Positions 44,972 through 55,145 are shown, counted from the stretch's first letter. The stretch is 64,000 nucleotides of DNA from Brenneria bubanii (GCF_022378355.1 NZ_JAKMAJ010000004.1:1-64000), one strand, 5' to 3'. The notes: a model not told the origin generated them from the sequence alone. A program made the numbers and translations.

Positions 44972-46372
44972 TTACGTCGCCCGACACCATTGCGCCAGGT
45001 GCCGCAACGCCTGATCGACTTCCTCGCTCCAGCCGAATCCGGCATTCAGCCGCAGGCAGTGATCGTAGCGTCGGTCGGTGGAGAACAGGTAACCGGGCGC
45101 AATCCCGATGCCGTGTTCCCGCGCTTTGATAAACAGATCATGCGCCGCAATGCAGCCAGGCGGCAGTTCGACCCATAATACATAGCCGCCCAGCGGTTTC
45201 GACACCCGCGTACCCGGTGGGAAGTGAGTTAACACCGCGTTGCGCAGCCGCGTGATTTGCCGCGCCAATTCACGTCGTAGCTGGCGTAGATGGGCATCGT
45301 AACCCCCGGTTTTCAGGAATTCGGCGATGGCGGTTTGCGGCAGCGTGGTGGTTCCCATGGTGGATGTGTACTTCAGTGATGCTATTTTCCGGTTCCATTT
45401 CCCGCCGTTCAGCCAGCCGATTCGAATCCCCGGCGCCACCGTTTTGGAAAAATCACTGAACAGTATGACGTTGGCGCTGAAGGCGCGGAGTGGGAAAGGG
45501 CGCACGGCGCCGAATGCAGTATCTCCGAAAGTATCGTCCTCAATAATGGCGATATCGTGCTCATCGGCCAACTGAGCGAGATAGGCTTTTTTATCGTCGT
45601 CGATAATGCTGCCGATCGGATTGTTGACGTTGGCGAGCGCGACCCAGGCTTTGACCACCCGCTGGCTGAACAGCGCGGCCAACTGCCTGGCATCGGTTGT
45701 GCCGCCGTCCTCTTGTTCCACCTCCACCACCCGCAGCCCCAGATTACGCAGCATTTGCAGCAGAACAAAATAGCAGGGCGAGTCCACCGCCACGCTGTCG
45801 CCGGGTTCGGTTGCGGCGCGCAGCGCGAGGGAAAGCGCTTCGAGGCAGCCATTGGTGACGATGATTTCGTCGGCTTTCAGGCTGCAACCATAGTCCAGCG
45901 CCCGACGAGCGATTTCCGCCTGTAGCGGCGGATAACCGGTTCCTTTTACGGCGTGCCCCAGCAATTGTGGCTGACGGTAGCTGAACTGACGCATCAGCAG
46001 ACTGATTTTGCGAATAGGGTAGAGGCTGGCGTCGCCGTTGGCCAGATCCAACCGCACGCGACAATCACTGCCGACCATCGCCAAATGCAATTCGGTTTGC
46101 GGATCCAGCGGCGTAATCGTCACCGGCTGTAGCGGCGCCGGCGGCGCATTGTCCGGGAGACGGGCATAGAAACCGGACTGGGGGCGAGCTTGAGCATAGT
46201 GCTCGTCTTCAAGGGTGCGCAATGCCTTTAACGTCGTCGTGACGCTCACGCCATATTGTGCCGACAGCTTTCTGACCGACGGGAGTCGTTGGCCCGGCGC
46301 CAGGGTGCCGTCGACAATCGCCTGTTTGATCCTGTCGGCTATCCACCGGTAGCGGCACGTCTGGTCTGCCAT
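44972..46372 (-). CDS. MocR-type GntR/aminotransferase regulator
   Basis: 466 residues: a GntR winged HTH at 5-75 (IADRIKQAIVDGTLAPGQRL, LSAQYGVSVTTTLKALRTLE) fused to a class I aminotransferase-like domain with NVNNPIGS and the PLP Lys in SDFSKTVAPGIRIGW. MocR proteins (GabR, PdxR types) sense PLP adducts. ATG 46372 has GAGG nine bases upstream. It is divergent from the serine hydroxymethyltransferase gene at 46563, which it probably controls. Confidence 0.9.
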   Translation of the reverse strand: MADQTCRYRWIADRIKQAIVDGTLAPGQRLPSVRKLSAQYGVSVTTTLKALRTLEDEHYAQARPQSGFYARLPDNAPPAPLQPVTITPLDPQTELHLAMVGSDCRVRLDLANGDASLYPIRKISLLMRQFSYRQPQLLGHAVKGTGYPPLQAEIARRALDYGCSLKADEIIVTNGCLEALSLALRAATEPGDSVAVDSPCYFVLLQMLRNLGLRVVEVEQEDGGTTDARQLAALFSQRVVKAWVALANVNNPIGSIIDDDKKAYLAQLADEHDIAIIEDDTFGDTAFGAVRPFPLRAFSANVILFSDFSKTVAPGIRIGWLNGGKWNRKIASLKYTSTMGTTTLPQTAIAEFLKTGGYDAHLRQLRRELARQITRLRNAVLTHFPPGTRVSKPLGGYVLWVELPPGCIAAHDLFIKAREHGIGIAPGYLFSTDRRYDHCLRLNAGFGWSEEVDQALRHLAQWCRAT

Positions 46373-46405
46373 CTGTTCTGCCTCATATCGCGCCCGACTG
46401 TTCAT

Positions 46406-46562
46406 ATCGCCGGGAAAGCTTTAAATGTACATTTTCTCCTACGCCAACGGCGAAAAAAAGATGATGTAATCATTTAACTATCAATAAATTAATGCCATCT
46501 GCCGGTAGCGCGATGCGGCGTATGGAAAGCCGTGTCGGCGTATATACGACCGCTGGCTGATT
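46406..46562. promoter_or_regulatory. divergent promoter region, MocR gene and glyA paralogue
   Basis: About 190 bases from the MocR ATG to the SHMT start, AT-rich at 46440-46495. It must carry the MocR operator, which in this family is usually a pair of direct repeats; none is obvious by eye. Confidence 0.4.
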
Positions 46563-47843
46563 ATGGGTAATCAGATTTTAATGGAAAAATACATGAAACT
46601 TTCAACTATCGATCCTGATATCGCGCCTTTGCTGGTTCGTGAGCTGGCAAGACAGGAAAATAATATCGAGCTTATCGCGTCAGAGAATTACGTTAGTCCG
46701 GCCGTTTTGGCGGCTCAGGGATCGGTGCTGACCAATAAGTATGCCGAAGGCTATCCCGGCCGACGTTATTATGGCGGCTGTCATATTGTCGATGAGGTTG
46801 AAACGCTGGCGATAGAACGCGCCAAATCGCTGTTTAACGCCGAGTACGCCAATGTTCAGCCTCACTCAGGTTCTCAAGCCAATCAGGCGGTTTTTCTCAC
46901 GGTATTGAAGCCTGGTGATACGATCCTCGGCATGGCTCTGTCTGATGGCGGTCATTTAACCCACGGCGCCAGCGTAAATTTTTCCGGTCGCCTATACCGC
47001 GCCTTTTCCTATGGACTGGAACCGGACAAGGATGAAATTGATTATCAGCAGCTAGAACGGTTGGCGAAAGCGCATCGGCCAAGGTTGATTATCGCTGGCG
47101 CGTCCGCCTATTCGCGCACCATTGATTACGCCCGTTTTCGCCGTATCTGCGACGATATCGGCGCTTATCTTATGGTGGATATGGCTCACTACGCCGGACT
47201 GGTGGCCGCCGGGGTTTACCCGTCGCCGGTCGGCATCGCCGATTTTGTCACCTCGACCACGCATAAAACGCTGCGCGGACCGCGCGGCGGGCTGATCCTG
47301 GCTAAAAAAGAGTTTGGCGCCGCGTTGGATAAAACGCTATTCCCACTCTATCAGGGCGGTCCCTTGATGCACGTCATCGCCGCCAAAGCGATCGCTTTTC
47401 GTGAAGCGGCGACGGATGGTTTCAAAGACTATCAGCGACAGGTTGTTGCCAATGCCCGCGCGATGGCTGAGGTGCTTGACCAGCGAGGGCTGCGCATTAT
47501 TTCCGGGGGGACGGACTGCCATATGTTTCTGGTGGATTTGCGCAGCAAAGACATCAGCGGAAAAGCCGCGGAAGCGCTGCTGGAACAGGCCCATATTACG
47601 CTCAACAAAAACGCCATCCCCGGCGATACGCAGAAAGCGAGCGTCACCAGCGGTATTCGTATCGGCACTCCGGCCCTTACCACGCGGGGATTCGGCGAAA
47701 AAGAATCGCGCCTGTTGGCGGAGTTGATCGCCGATCTGCTGGATAATGCCCAGGATGCGGCGGTGCTGACTCGCGTGACTCGCGTGCGTGATGCGGCGCT
47801 GACGCTGTGCGCGCAATTTCCGGTATATGCCGCCGCGGGTTGA
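46563..47843 (+). CDS. glyA: serine hydroxymethyltransferase paralogue
   Basis: 426 residues with the SHMT core: [62 protein letters not shown] and the PLP Lys235 in [14 protein letters not shown]. It converts serine and tetrahydrofolate to glycine and methylene-THF, or cleaves other beta-hydroxy amino acids. The housekeeping glyA of enterics stands beside hmp, not next to a MocR gene, so this is probably a second, regulated copy. Start could also be ATG 46581 or 46593; [12 protein letters not shown] resembles a usual N-terminus. Confidence 0.88.
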   Translation: MGNQILMEKYMKLSTIDPDIAPLLVRELARQENNIELIASENYVSPAVLAAQGSVLTNKYAEGYPGRRYYGGCHIVDEVETLAIERAKSLFNAEYANVQPHSGSQANQAVFLTVLKPGDTILGMALSDGGHLTHGASVNFSGRLYRAFSYGLEPDKDEIDYQQLERLAKAHRPRLIIAGASAYSRTIDYARFRRICDDIGAYLMVDMAHYAGLVAAGVYPSPVGIADFVTSTTHKTLRGPRGGLILAKKEFGAALDKTLFPLYQGGPLMHVIAAKAIAFREAATDGFKDYQRQVVANARAMAEVLDQRGLRIISGGTDCHMFLVDLRSKDISGKAAEALLEQAHITLNKNAIPGDTQKASVTSGIRIGTPALTTRGFGEKESRLLAELIADLLDNAQDAAVLTRVTRVRDAALTLCAQFPVYAAAG

Positions 47844-47916
47844 AAAGAACGCGTATTGGCGACTAACCAGCATGCATGGCGTCAAGGGGCGGGGCGGGCG
47901 AGAATACGCCTGCGCG

Positions 47917-47940
47917 CACCCGCGTAAAGCGGGTGTCTTC
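47917..47940 (+). terminator. weak stem-loop after the SHMT gene
   Basis: CACCCGC and GCGGGTG pair around GTAAA, followed by TCTTCCT. It lies 74 bases past the stop. Confidence 0.4.
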
Positions 47941-48002
47941 CTGACGTCGGCCGCTGTATTTCAGGCTTTGGCGTCGACCGGGCAGCGAGGCTCGTTGCTG
48001 AT

Positions 48003-48428
48003 TCAAACCTGCTTGCTTTTCAGTACGGCGGCGGATAGGCGATGATGCGTCGACGTTGACGATAGCGGCGAAACTTTTACCTTACGGCGTTTGCGGGGTT
48101 TGATTTCGCGTTCGTTGTAGAGTTTTAACCCAATGACCAGCAGGGCCAGTAACGTGGTGATGCCGTTCGCGGTCATCACCGGCACGTCCTGTACTTTAAA
48201 ACCGTAAGCCGTCCAGCAGGAAACCCCGAAGAATAATGCGGCATACATGCCCAGGGAAATACCGGTGGTATCTTTGTTACGAATAATGTGGACCACCTGT
48301 AAAAAGAAAGAACCGGTGGTAACCCAGGCCGCCAGCGTACCCAGCGCCATCGACCAGTTATACAGCACCAATATCGACAATGCTGCGGCGACAAATGTCC
48401 CCGACACAATCATTAAATCTTTTTTCAT
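48003..48428 (-). CDS. SemiSWEET-family sugar transporter with basic C-terminal tail
   Basis: 141 residues. Three membrane helices (about 5-25, 35-55 and 65-90) with VHIIRNKDTTGISLGMYAAL, the MtN3/SWEET loop, as in dimeric SemiSWEET sugar facilitators of about 90 residues. An extra 45-residue tail is strongly basic (EREIKPRKRRKVKV) and absent from typical members. AAGGGGAAATGAC precedes the ATG, and the stop of the upstream polyol dehydrogenase ends one base before it, so the two are translationally coupled. It probably imports or exports the sugar handled by that enzyme. Confidence 0.8.
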   Translation of the reverse strand: MKKDLMIVSGTFVAAALSILVLYNWSMALGTLAAWVTTGSFFLQVVHIIRNKDTTGISLGMYAALFFGVSCWTAYGFKVQDVPVMTANGITTLLALLVIGLKLYNEREIKPRKRRKVKVSPLSSTSTHHRLSAAVLKSKQV

Positions 48429-48429
48429 G

Positions 48430-49839
48430 TCATTTCCCCTTAGGTAACGCATGGAAGATGGTCTGAACCTCATCAACGGCGGCGCGCAGATGGTCGGTAA
48501 AACCCTCCTGGCGACGAACCATGCCGAACAGTGCGGACTGATTAGCGAATGCGGCCAGCGGATCGTCCGCGGTGAAAATGCTCTCCACATCTAAGCTGTC
48601 AATCGCGCGGTCTTCATAGCTGAACGGCAGCGCGTTCTTGTGGTATTGCTGCATAAACAGAAAAAACAGCGCGGGTAAACGCAGAGTGGCCCGCGGCACT
48701 TTACCCTGACGGTAACAATCCTTCAGGGTAGGAACGATAAAACCGTGCAGCTTGGCGATGCTATCGGACGACACGCGTGCGACCGTATCCCGAACCCAGC
48801 GATTGCCAAAACGGTCGAGTACGCTGGCGCATTCGGTCGGCAGATCGAGATCGATCCCTCGCTGTTGCAGCGCGAAACCGACATCTTGCAGGACGTAATC
48901 GCGGATCCAGCCGGTGACGAACTCAGGCTGGCTTTCATCAATATAGCGTTTACCCAGCAAGGCGCCGGCCCAGGCGATGCCGCTGTGGCTGGCGTTGAGC
49001 AGACGAATTTTGGCTTCTTCGATCGGCGTCACGTCGTCAACAAATTCAACGCCGACCTGTTCCAGCGCCGGGCGTTTACCGGCAAAGCGTTCTTCAATCA
49101 CCCAGCGGGCAAAACTTTCGCAAGACAAGGGCGCGGCATCACCGGTGATCCCCTGCTGTTCGATGCGTTCATAGAGCGCATCGTCAAATTTCGGGGTGAT
49201 GCGATCGACCATGCTGTTCGGCGCCGTGGTCTGATCCGCCATCCAGTCAATCAGCTCGTCACATTTTTTCGCCGCTAAAAACTCACGCATCCCCTGGGAA
49301 AAGCTGTCGCCGTTCTGACTCAGGTTATCGCAGCAAAGTAGCGTGACCGGGCCGCTTTTTTGCTGCTGGCGAGCGGTCAAGATCAGCGTCAGCGCTCCGT
49401 ATAAAGTATTTATTTCACCTTCATCGTGAAGGTCGGCCTTAATGGCGGGATGAGATAAATCGAGATGACCATCGTCATCCAGAAAATATCCACCCTCGGT
49501 AACGGTGAAAGAAATAATTTCAGTGCTTGGGGCTGCCCCCACGGCGACGGTTGAAGCGAGACGACTATCCCACAGCAGGATCTGATCTACCGCGTCGATG
49601 GTTTCATAGCAGCGTTCTCCAGCCGGAGAGATCGTTTCGAGTGTATAAAGGCCGTTTTGAGATTTGAGCTGTTGCAGTGTTTTTTGAGTGGAGCTGTTGC
49701 GGATATTGGATAACGCCATATGCCAATGGTTGTCACCCTGTCGTCGCAACTGATTAAGATACCAGGCTTGATGAGCCCGGAAAAACGCACCTGCACCAAG
49801 GTGCAGCCAAGTAGAAGTGTTTTTTGTCAATATAGGCAA
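48430..49839 (-). CDS. dalD: mannitol-dehydrogenase-family polyol dehydrogenase (D-arabinitol 4-dehydrogenase-like)
   Basis: 469 residues of the long-chain polyol dehydrogenases. WLHLGAGAFFRAHQAWYLNQ is the NAD-binding start seen in D-arabinitol dehydrogenase (DalD); TLLCCDNLSQNG and KIRLLNASHSGIAWAGALLG hold the family's catalytic Lys-Asn-His. It would oxidise D-arabinitol (or a related polyol) to the ketose. The frame begins with TTG (49839) after AAGGATAAGG; a second TTG lies at 49830, and no ATG is available. It forms an operon with the SemiSWEET gene. Exact substrate is inference. Confidence 0.8.
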   Translation of the reverse strand: MPILTKNTSTWLHLGAGAFFRAHQAWYLNQLRRQGDNHWHMALSNIRNSSTQKTLQQLKSQNGLYTLETISPAGERCYETIDAVDQILLWDSRLASTVAVGAAPSTEIISFTVTEGGYFLDDDGHLDLSHPAIKADLHDEGEINTLYGALTLILTARQQQKSGPVTLLCCDNLSQNGDSFSQGMREFLAAKKCDELIDWMADQTTAPNSMVDRITPKFDDALYERIEQQGITGDAAPLSCESFARWVIEERFAGKRPALEQVGVEFVDDVTPIEEAKIRLLNASHSGIAWAGALLGKRYIDESQPEFVTGWIRDYVLQDVGFALQQRGIDLDLPTECASVLDRFGNRWVRDTVARVSSDSIAKLHGFIVPTLKDCYRQGKVPRATLRLPALFFLFMQQYHKNALPFSYEDRAIDSLDVESIFTADDPLAAFANQSALFGMVRRQEGFTDHLRAAVDEVQTIFHALPKGK

Positions 49840-49875
49840 ACCTTATCCTTACTCCATTGGAGATTATTTATCCAC

Positions 49876-49915
49876 TGTTAAGGTTAACATTTTTTTTTGC
49901 ATAATAAAAATGCAA
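49876..49915. promoter_or_regulatory. two dyads upstream of the polyol dehydrogenase gene
   Basis: TGTTAA-GG-TTAACA (49876-49889) is a perfect palindrome 37-50 bases before the start. TTGCAT / ATGCAA (49897-49915) with a 7-base spacer is next to it. They are candidate operators for a sugar-responsive repressor. The remaining bases to 50276 are AT-rich without a gene. Confidence 0.4.
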
Positions 49916-50276
49916 TGATTATTAATGAGTTAGTTTTATAACGGTCGGTTTTTTAACGTTTTTTGATTAATAAGTGAGCGGTGCGTTTGTGAACGCCGTG
50001 ATTTTTAGCTGGATTCACTATGCCGCAGATTTAATAATGCTCGTTTGTTTTTAAGTTATTGATTTTTTGTATTAATATATAAATATTTCGTCGTCCCTGG
50101 CCGGCGGCGTCCACTTTTGCGTCGGTGAGTGAAAAATCATCGCCCGGCGCATAAAGTTAGCCATGGCTGGTGAGGCGTGAATGGGAATCTGTAAGGATTC
50201 CGTCTATGATGATTTTGCACCTGCGGGGCTTACGCATGCCCCTGAGATAATTAATACGGATAATGAGGAAAACACT

Positions 50277-51185
50277 TTGGCTGGAGCTAGTTTATTGACG
50301 CTTCTGGATGATATCGCCACGTTGCTGGATGATATTTCCGTGATGGGCAAAATGGCCGTTAAAAAGACGGCCGGCGTGTTAGGAGACGATCTTTCTCTGA
50401 ATGCTCAACAGGTAAGCGGCGTTAAAGCAAACCGCGAGTTACCAGTGGTCTGGCGTGTGGCGCAAGGTTCTTTGCTCAATAAGGTGTTTTTGGTTCCGGT
50501 AGCCTTACTGATCAGCGCATTTATTCCCTGGGCGATTACGCCTCTCTTGATGGTCGGCGGCGCCTATCTGTGCTACGAGGGCGTGGAGAAGGTGGTGCAC
50601 CAGTTGCGTCACGGTAAAGAGGAGAAAACGCCGGAGGCCCGGCAGCAACGCTTGATGGCGGCGGCCCAGGCTGATGCCTCTGCTTATGAAAACGACAAAG
50701 TAAAGGGCGCGATCCGTACCGACTTCATTCTCTCTGCCGAGATTGTCGCGATTACGCTGGGTATTGTGTCTGATGCGCCGTTGCTTAATCAGGTCGTGGT
50801 GCTGTCGGGCATAGCGCTACTGGTGACTATTGGCGTGTACGGTATCGTGGCAGGTATTGTTAAGCTCGACGACCTGGGGATGTGGCTGGAGCAACGGGCT
50901 TCGGCCATTGCCAAAAAAATCGGCGCCGGGCTGTTGGCGCTGGCGCCCTGGCTGATGAAATTTCTTTCCGTGGTCGGCACATTGGCGATGTTTTTAGTGG
51001 GGGGCGGCATTATCGTACATGGCGTCCCGTTGCTTCATCACGCGATTGCTGATTTTGACGCCCGATTCGGTGGCGCGGCCGCCGTATTGATGACGAATCT
51101 GGCCAATCTGGTGATCGGCTTTATCGTCGGTTCGGTTGTGTTGTTGGCGGTAAGTCTGATTTCCCGCTTGCGAAACAAAGCATAA
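50277..51185 (+). CDS. yedI: DUF808 family inner-membrane protein YedI
   Basis: 302 residues, 5-6 membrane helices. [60 protein letters not shown] and [11 protein letters not shown] are near-identical in pattern to E. coli YedI. The start is TTG at 50277, six to seven bases after GAGGAA and aligned with the known N-terminus; the ATG at 50181 would add 32 unconserved residues. Function unknown. Confidence 0.88.
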   Translation: MAGASLLTLLDDIATLLDDISVMGKMAVKKTAGVLGDDLSLNAQQVSGVKANRELPVVWRVAQGSLLNKVFLVPVALLISAFIPWAITPLLMVGGAYLCYEGVEKVVHQLRHGKEEKTPEARQQRLMAAAQADASAYENDKVKGAIRTDFILSAEIVAITLGIVSDAPLLNQVVVLSGIALLVTIGVYGIVAGIVKLDDLGMWLEQRASAIAKKIGAGLLALAPWLMKFLSVVGTLAMFLVGGGIIVHGVPLLHHAIADFDARFGGAAAVLMTNLANLVIGFIVGSVVLLAVSLISRLRNKA

Positions 51186-51409
51186 CACCGTTTTTTGACC
51201 AGATTCCCCGCGCAGTTCGGGGCGTCTGGCGAATGCGCGTCGCGGACAACGGTGATGTCGCAAAGGGAAGGCTTTGGCATGGGGCGAATAATGAGCAACC
51301 ACGCTATACGGCTAACTACGATGGGTATATGAGGGCGAAAACGACGTCCATAAATATATACCCATAAAGGCTCGATGTTGCTCACCCGCGGGAGCGCGTG
51401 TTGTTGGTT

Positions 51410-51667
51410 TTAAGGCGTGTTTGATTTATTGTCCCGGCGATAAAGCGTCCACTCTTCGATACGCTCTCCGCCCGGCAGCAAACAATAACTGACGGTGCCC
51501 TTATCCGCTTCAACCCTCTGTGATTTACCGCCTTGTTCCTGACAATATACCGATGCCGGGTTAGGCATACCGATCGGTTCGGGGGGGCCATCCTTAGCTC
51601 TGGCGCTACAGCCCACCACCACCGTTAGCGCGATATATACGCCGGCGAGCTTCATTTCAGATTTCAT
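51410..51667 (-). CDS. DUF333 lipoprotein
   Basis: 85 residues with a lipoprotein signal (lipobox VVVGC, Cys20) and a DUF333 domain: NPASVYCQEQGGKSQRVEAD then GTVSYCLLPGGERIEEWTLY and RR. Paired Cys suggest a disulfide. These small outer-membrane lipoproteins (often misnamed haemolysins) have no firm function. ATG follows AAGGAA. Preceded by about 200 bases without features after yedI. Confidence 0.85.
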   Translation of the reverse strand: MKSEMKLAGVYIALTVVVGCSARAKDGPPEPIGMPNPASVYCQEQGGKSQRVEADKGTVSYCLLPGGERIEEWTLYRRDNKSNTP

Positions 51668-52024
51668 CCAAATAATTCCTTACGTATTCCCATATTGCGC
51701 TATCACCATGGTAACGGCGAGGTATTGTTCATATACATAAACACGCCTGTCAACAGGGAGATAACAACAATCAATATAAATGTAAGTCTCAAAAATAACT
51801 CCTATTACGCCAATCACCTTTAGCCACTGCCCGCAGGGTGACTGCCTAAATTAACAATTACGCCCACAAATTTAAAGGCAATCATCAGTTTATTCATGCG
51901 TTGCGTTTGGCCGACAGATATCTCGCGTTGCCGTGGGACAGCGATGCGTCAGCGTTTATTGGTTGTGAATTTCACCTTGATTCGCGCCACTGAAAATCAG
52001 GCCGGCTTTTGGCTTTCAGACGAT
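51668..52024. other. intergenic region, no gene seen
   Basis: About 360 bases upstream of the DUF333 gene and downstream of the esterase terminator. It presumably carries the lipoprotein promoter; no small gene with a ribosome site was found. Confidence 0.4.
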
Positions 52025-52056
52025 AAAAAATAGCCATCGAAGATACGATGGCTATT
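52025..52056 (-). terminator. terminator of the carboxylesterase gene
   Basis: On the minus strand AATAGCCATCG pairs with CGATGGCTATT across six bases and is followed by TTTT. It lies 40 bases past the esterase stop. Confidence 0.8.
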
Positions 52057-52095
52057 GATAAGCGTTATGAAAGGTTTTTTTTACTTTTTAATCCA

Positions 52096-53670
52096 TTATG
52101 GATTTTCATTTTTTCTGGCGATTAGGTCTTCTTCGCTTTTATTTAATAAATCACACATTTTAATCTCTTTATCCAGGCAGATAACGGATTTTTCATTCTG
52201 GCTGTAGCTTTTCCATACCGGCAAACCATGGCCGTTGGGATTACCGGTTGTCGCAAAATTGACCCAGTAAGAAGACATCGCGTTTTCCAGCGATTTATCC
52301 GTCGTATCCCATTGGCGACTGAGCTTTGATTGATTGTTCAACACATAGGGTAATTCACTGGAATGGAATACGCCAAAGTTGGCATGTTCTTTCCAGGGAA
52401 TCGCTTTGCCAAAAAAGTATAAATAATTGGGCTGATTGCCATAATGAATCCTAAGATCGGCCATCCATTTCATTGCGTATAGCCGTTCATCCCGTAGAAT
52501 ATTTTTTTGGGTTGCAGCGACATGACTGCTGTCTTTTGCCTTATATAAGGCATTAAATATACTCAGGTTTTCGCCATAATATTTTTTAGCATAAGAATCG
52601 AGATCGCTTAATGTCCATTTGCCATAGTCGGCTTCACTTCCTCTCTCATCCTTATTCATACCAGCCAGAACGGGAACGTCATTCTGACTACGATTTTTAT
52701 ACATCTCGGCTATCTGGGTCGGCAATAATGCGCCATCAATGACCGCGCCCTTGATTGGCGTATTTATCGCGTATTTATCAACCAGCTGACTGGCCGGCGC
52801 ATTTTTCAGATCGCTTAAAGAGGCATAGCCCGATGATTTGGCCCATTGCGCGGCTTTTCTTTCTGCATCTGCCAACGGAATACCCAGGGTTTCTGCCGGA
52901 CGTATACCGTAGTTGGAAATGGTACTGCCAGGAGCGCTGTCCATGATGGCTTTATTATACAAACCGTGCGCCAGCGGCGAAGCATTCAATACAACAATTG
53001 AATTAGCCCCGGCGGATTGCCCCATAATGGTAATATTATTACCGTCGCCGCCAAATTTATCGATGTTGTCTTTTATCCAATGCAGCGCCGCGATTTGATC
53101 ATAAAGGCCATAGTTGCCAGAAGTGCCGGATTCTTTCGTCAGCGCTTCATGCGCCAGAAAACCGAACACGCCTAATCTATAATTAAAGTTTACAAATATA
53201 ACGTTTTTGCGGGCCAGATTTTCCCCATCATATATTGGTACGCTGCCCGACCCTTCAACAAAACCGCCACCGTGAATAAATACAATTACGGGCAATTTAT
53301 CTTTGGCGGACTTAGCCGGACTCCAAATATTGAGGTACAGACAATCTTCGCTTATTGGACCTTGATGTAAAAATTCAGTCGTCCAGGGAAGTTTGTCTCC
53401 CGTCACGGCTTTTTGCATGCAGCCTGCCGCGAAAGCATCCGTATTCTTAACGCCGCTCCATGGATTTACCGGTTGCGGTTTTTTCCACCTTAATTCACCT
53501 ATCGGCGGTGCCGCATACGGAATACCCTGAAATAGGGCGAGCTGTTTATCGCCGGACAGCTTACCTTCGATCATTCCACCGGTAACGTTAATTGGCCCCT
53601 GGATAGCGCCTACGGCGCCGATTGAATATAAAGATAAAGTAAGTAATAACCCTTGATACGTTTTTTTCAT
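52096..53670 (-). CDS. secreted type-B carboxylesterase
   Basis: 524 residues. A signal peptide (MKKTYQGLLLTLSLYSIGAV) is followed by FQGIPYAAPPIGELRWKKPQ, SEDCLYLNIWSP, the oxyanion FIHGGGF, catalytic Ser219 in GQSAGA, and HSSELPYV with the catalytic His. A Cys pair (84 and 110) matches the family disulfide. Para-nitrobenzyl-esterase-like enzymes hydrolyse small carboxylic esters; in plant-associated bacteria the periplasmic form may act on plant esters (inference). Start at 53670; the frame opens five codons earlier without better support. Confidence 0.88.
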   Translation of the reverse strand: MKKTYQGLLLTLSLYSIGAVGAIQGPINVTGGMIEGKLSGDKQLALFQGIPYAAPPIGELRWKKPQPVNPWSGVKNTDAFAAGCMQKAVTGDKLPWTTEFLHQGPISEDCLYLNIWSPAKSAKDKLPVIVFIHGGGFVEGSGSVPIYDGENLARKNVIFVNFNYRLGVFGFLAHEALTKESGTSGNYGLYDQIAALHWIKDNIDKFGGDGNNITIMGQSAGANSIVVLNASPLAHGLYNKAIMDSAPGSTISNYGIRPAETLGIPLADAERKAAQWAKSSGYASLSDLKNAPASQLVDKYAINTPIKGAVIDGALLPTQIAEMYKNRSQNDVPVLAGMNKDERGSEADYGKWTLSDLDSYAKKYYGENLSIFNALYKAKDSSHVAATQKNILRDERLYAMKWMADLRIHYGNQPNYLYFFGKAIPWKEHANFGVFHSSELPYVLNNQSKLSRQWDTTDKSLENAMSSYWVNFATTGNPNGHGLPVWKSYSQNEKSVICLDKEIKMCDLLNKSEEDLIARKNENP

Positions 53671-53915
53671 GATAATCATCACCATTAATAAAATACCGCG
53701 TATTTATTTCACTTATCAAAATAAATATCCGTGATCTGATTCGCACTTTTTTGGTGCGTAAATATATTTCTGGAGATTGTTTTATTAACGTGATTGTTTC
53801 TTTTGTGAACGTATCAACCATCATTTCTAATGAATGAACTGAGTCGTCAGCGATGGTTTTGATGGGCAATTAATGCCACGTCGAGAATCGTGGCATTGGC
53901 ATATGGCTGGTTAGC

Positions 53916-54314
53916 TTAGAGCTCAAAAGATTTGAGAGATTTACCATTATCAAGCGCTTCCTTGATAATTTTGGGGGTACGTCCCTGACCCGTCCATGTT
54001 TGTTCATTACCGTCTTCATCGGTGTATTTATATTTGGCCGGTCTGGGCGTCCGTTTTGCTTTAGCGGGTTTTGATTTTATGCTATCAAGCAGTTCGGCGG
54101 GATCAATGCCATCTTCAAGCAATTGAGCTCGAATGGCATCCAGTTTAGCCAGACGTTCGGCTTGTTCCTGCTGAATACTGGCTTCTTCTTCCCGGCGATC
54201 TTCAACAATGGCTGTGAGTTTTTCCAGCATCTCTTCCAGCGTTTCCAAATCGATTTCACGCGCCTGGGCACGCAGCGTTCGAATATTGTTTAAGATTTTA
54301 AGCGCGTCAGTCAT
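53916..54314 (-). CDS. H-NS family nucleoid protein (H-NS/StpA paralogue)
   Basis: 132 residues: N-terminal oligomerisation helices ([20 protein letters not shown], coiled coil to about 65), linker, and the C-terminal DNA-binding domain [20 protein letters not shown] with the AT-hook-like QGR loop. It silences AT-rich foreign DNA such as the graveyard in this window. The C-terminus ([11 protein letters not shown]) differs from housekeeping H-NS (QGKSLDDFLI), so it may be a paralogue. ATG follows GGGATGAAAATA. Confidence 0.9.
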   Translation of the reverse strand: MTDALKILNNIRTLRAQAREIDLETLEEMLEKLTAIVEDRREEEASIQQEQAERLAKLDAIRAQLLEDGIDPAELLDSIKSKPAKAKRTPRPAKYKYTDEDGNEQTWTGQGRTPKIIKEALDNGKSLKSFEL

Positions 54315-54964
54315 TTATTTTCATCCCTATCGTTAAAAAGACTTCATCAGCATACAAGATATTTCATGATAAAACGAAGCGTTCTAGCGCTATATATAGA
54401 AGGATTTCTGATAACAGATACCGGTTACGTTCACCGATGGCGTAATGAGCATTACAACCTATATCCCTATTTATCAATAAAGCGCTTTTTCTCATTTCCC
54501 CATGAAATATTGATATGCTTTTTATTGCATCCCGGTTTCATTTCTACTGTATATATCAGTCGGGACATTGATACTGCCACAAATACCGCTTCAGAGATAT
54601 TTATCAAACTAATTTATATCAAAAATAAAGTAATAAAGGTAAATGATGAAGGATAATTAATCTGTTCGGCTATTCATTGAGCGATTGAATAATAAGAGGA
54701 AAGGTATTGGTTAAGACAAGCGACAGATATTATCGTATTGCGATAGTGAGTCGTCCAGTCTGATAAAACCATTGGTTTCTCAATGTTATCGCCATGACGT
54801 ACAGAGTCTTTGGGGGGAATGAAGCCTGGCTATCTGGTCGGCGGTAATGTTGACCTCTTTGCCGTGTCTTTCAACCGCAGAAGTTTTACTCAGAATGTCC
54901 GGGGTGGGTCAATTTTTTAAAAATCAGTAAGATAGGTTTTTGCGGCGGTTTGATGTGCGCTTTT
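54315..54964. other. 650-bp gap between the H-NS-type gene and argW
   Basis: AT-rich up to about 54660. The one ORF of note (54366-54656) has no ribosome site and no recognisable sequence. This is the 3' flank of argW, where prophages integrate in E. coli, so it may be a scar of past insertions; no integrase or repeat was seen. Confidence 0.4.
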
Positions 54965-55039
54965 TGGTGTCCCCGACTGGAATCGAACCAGTAACTAGCC
55001 CTTAGGAGGGGCTTGTTATATCCGTTTAACTACGGGGAC
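54965..55039 (-). tRNA. argW: tRNA-Arg (anticodon CCU)
   Basis: Minus strand: acceptor GTCCCCG/CGGGGAC, anticodon stem AGCCC-CTCCTAA-GGGCT with anticodon CCT, T-arm with GGTTCGATTCC, and encoded CCA. Its place beside yfdC and mlaA matches argW of E. coli, a known prophage attachment site. Confidence 0.93.
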
Positions 55040-55145
55040 CAGCTGCCGGGTCATTATACTCATTTTGACCCGGATAATAAGCACTTAACTGCGCGTTTGC
55101 TTAAACTGTCAGCAGTTAGGGCGGTTTTTGTGGTTGTCTGACGGG

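Noticed and set aside
54366-54656. 96-residue ORF between the H-NS-type gene and argW
   Set aside because: No ribosome site, no recognisable family, overlaps AT-rich upstream DNA of the H-NS-type gene.
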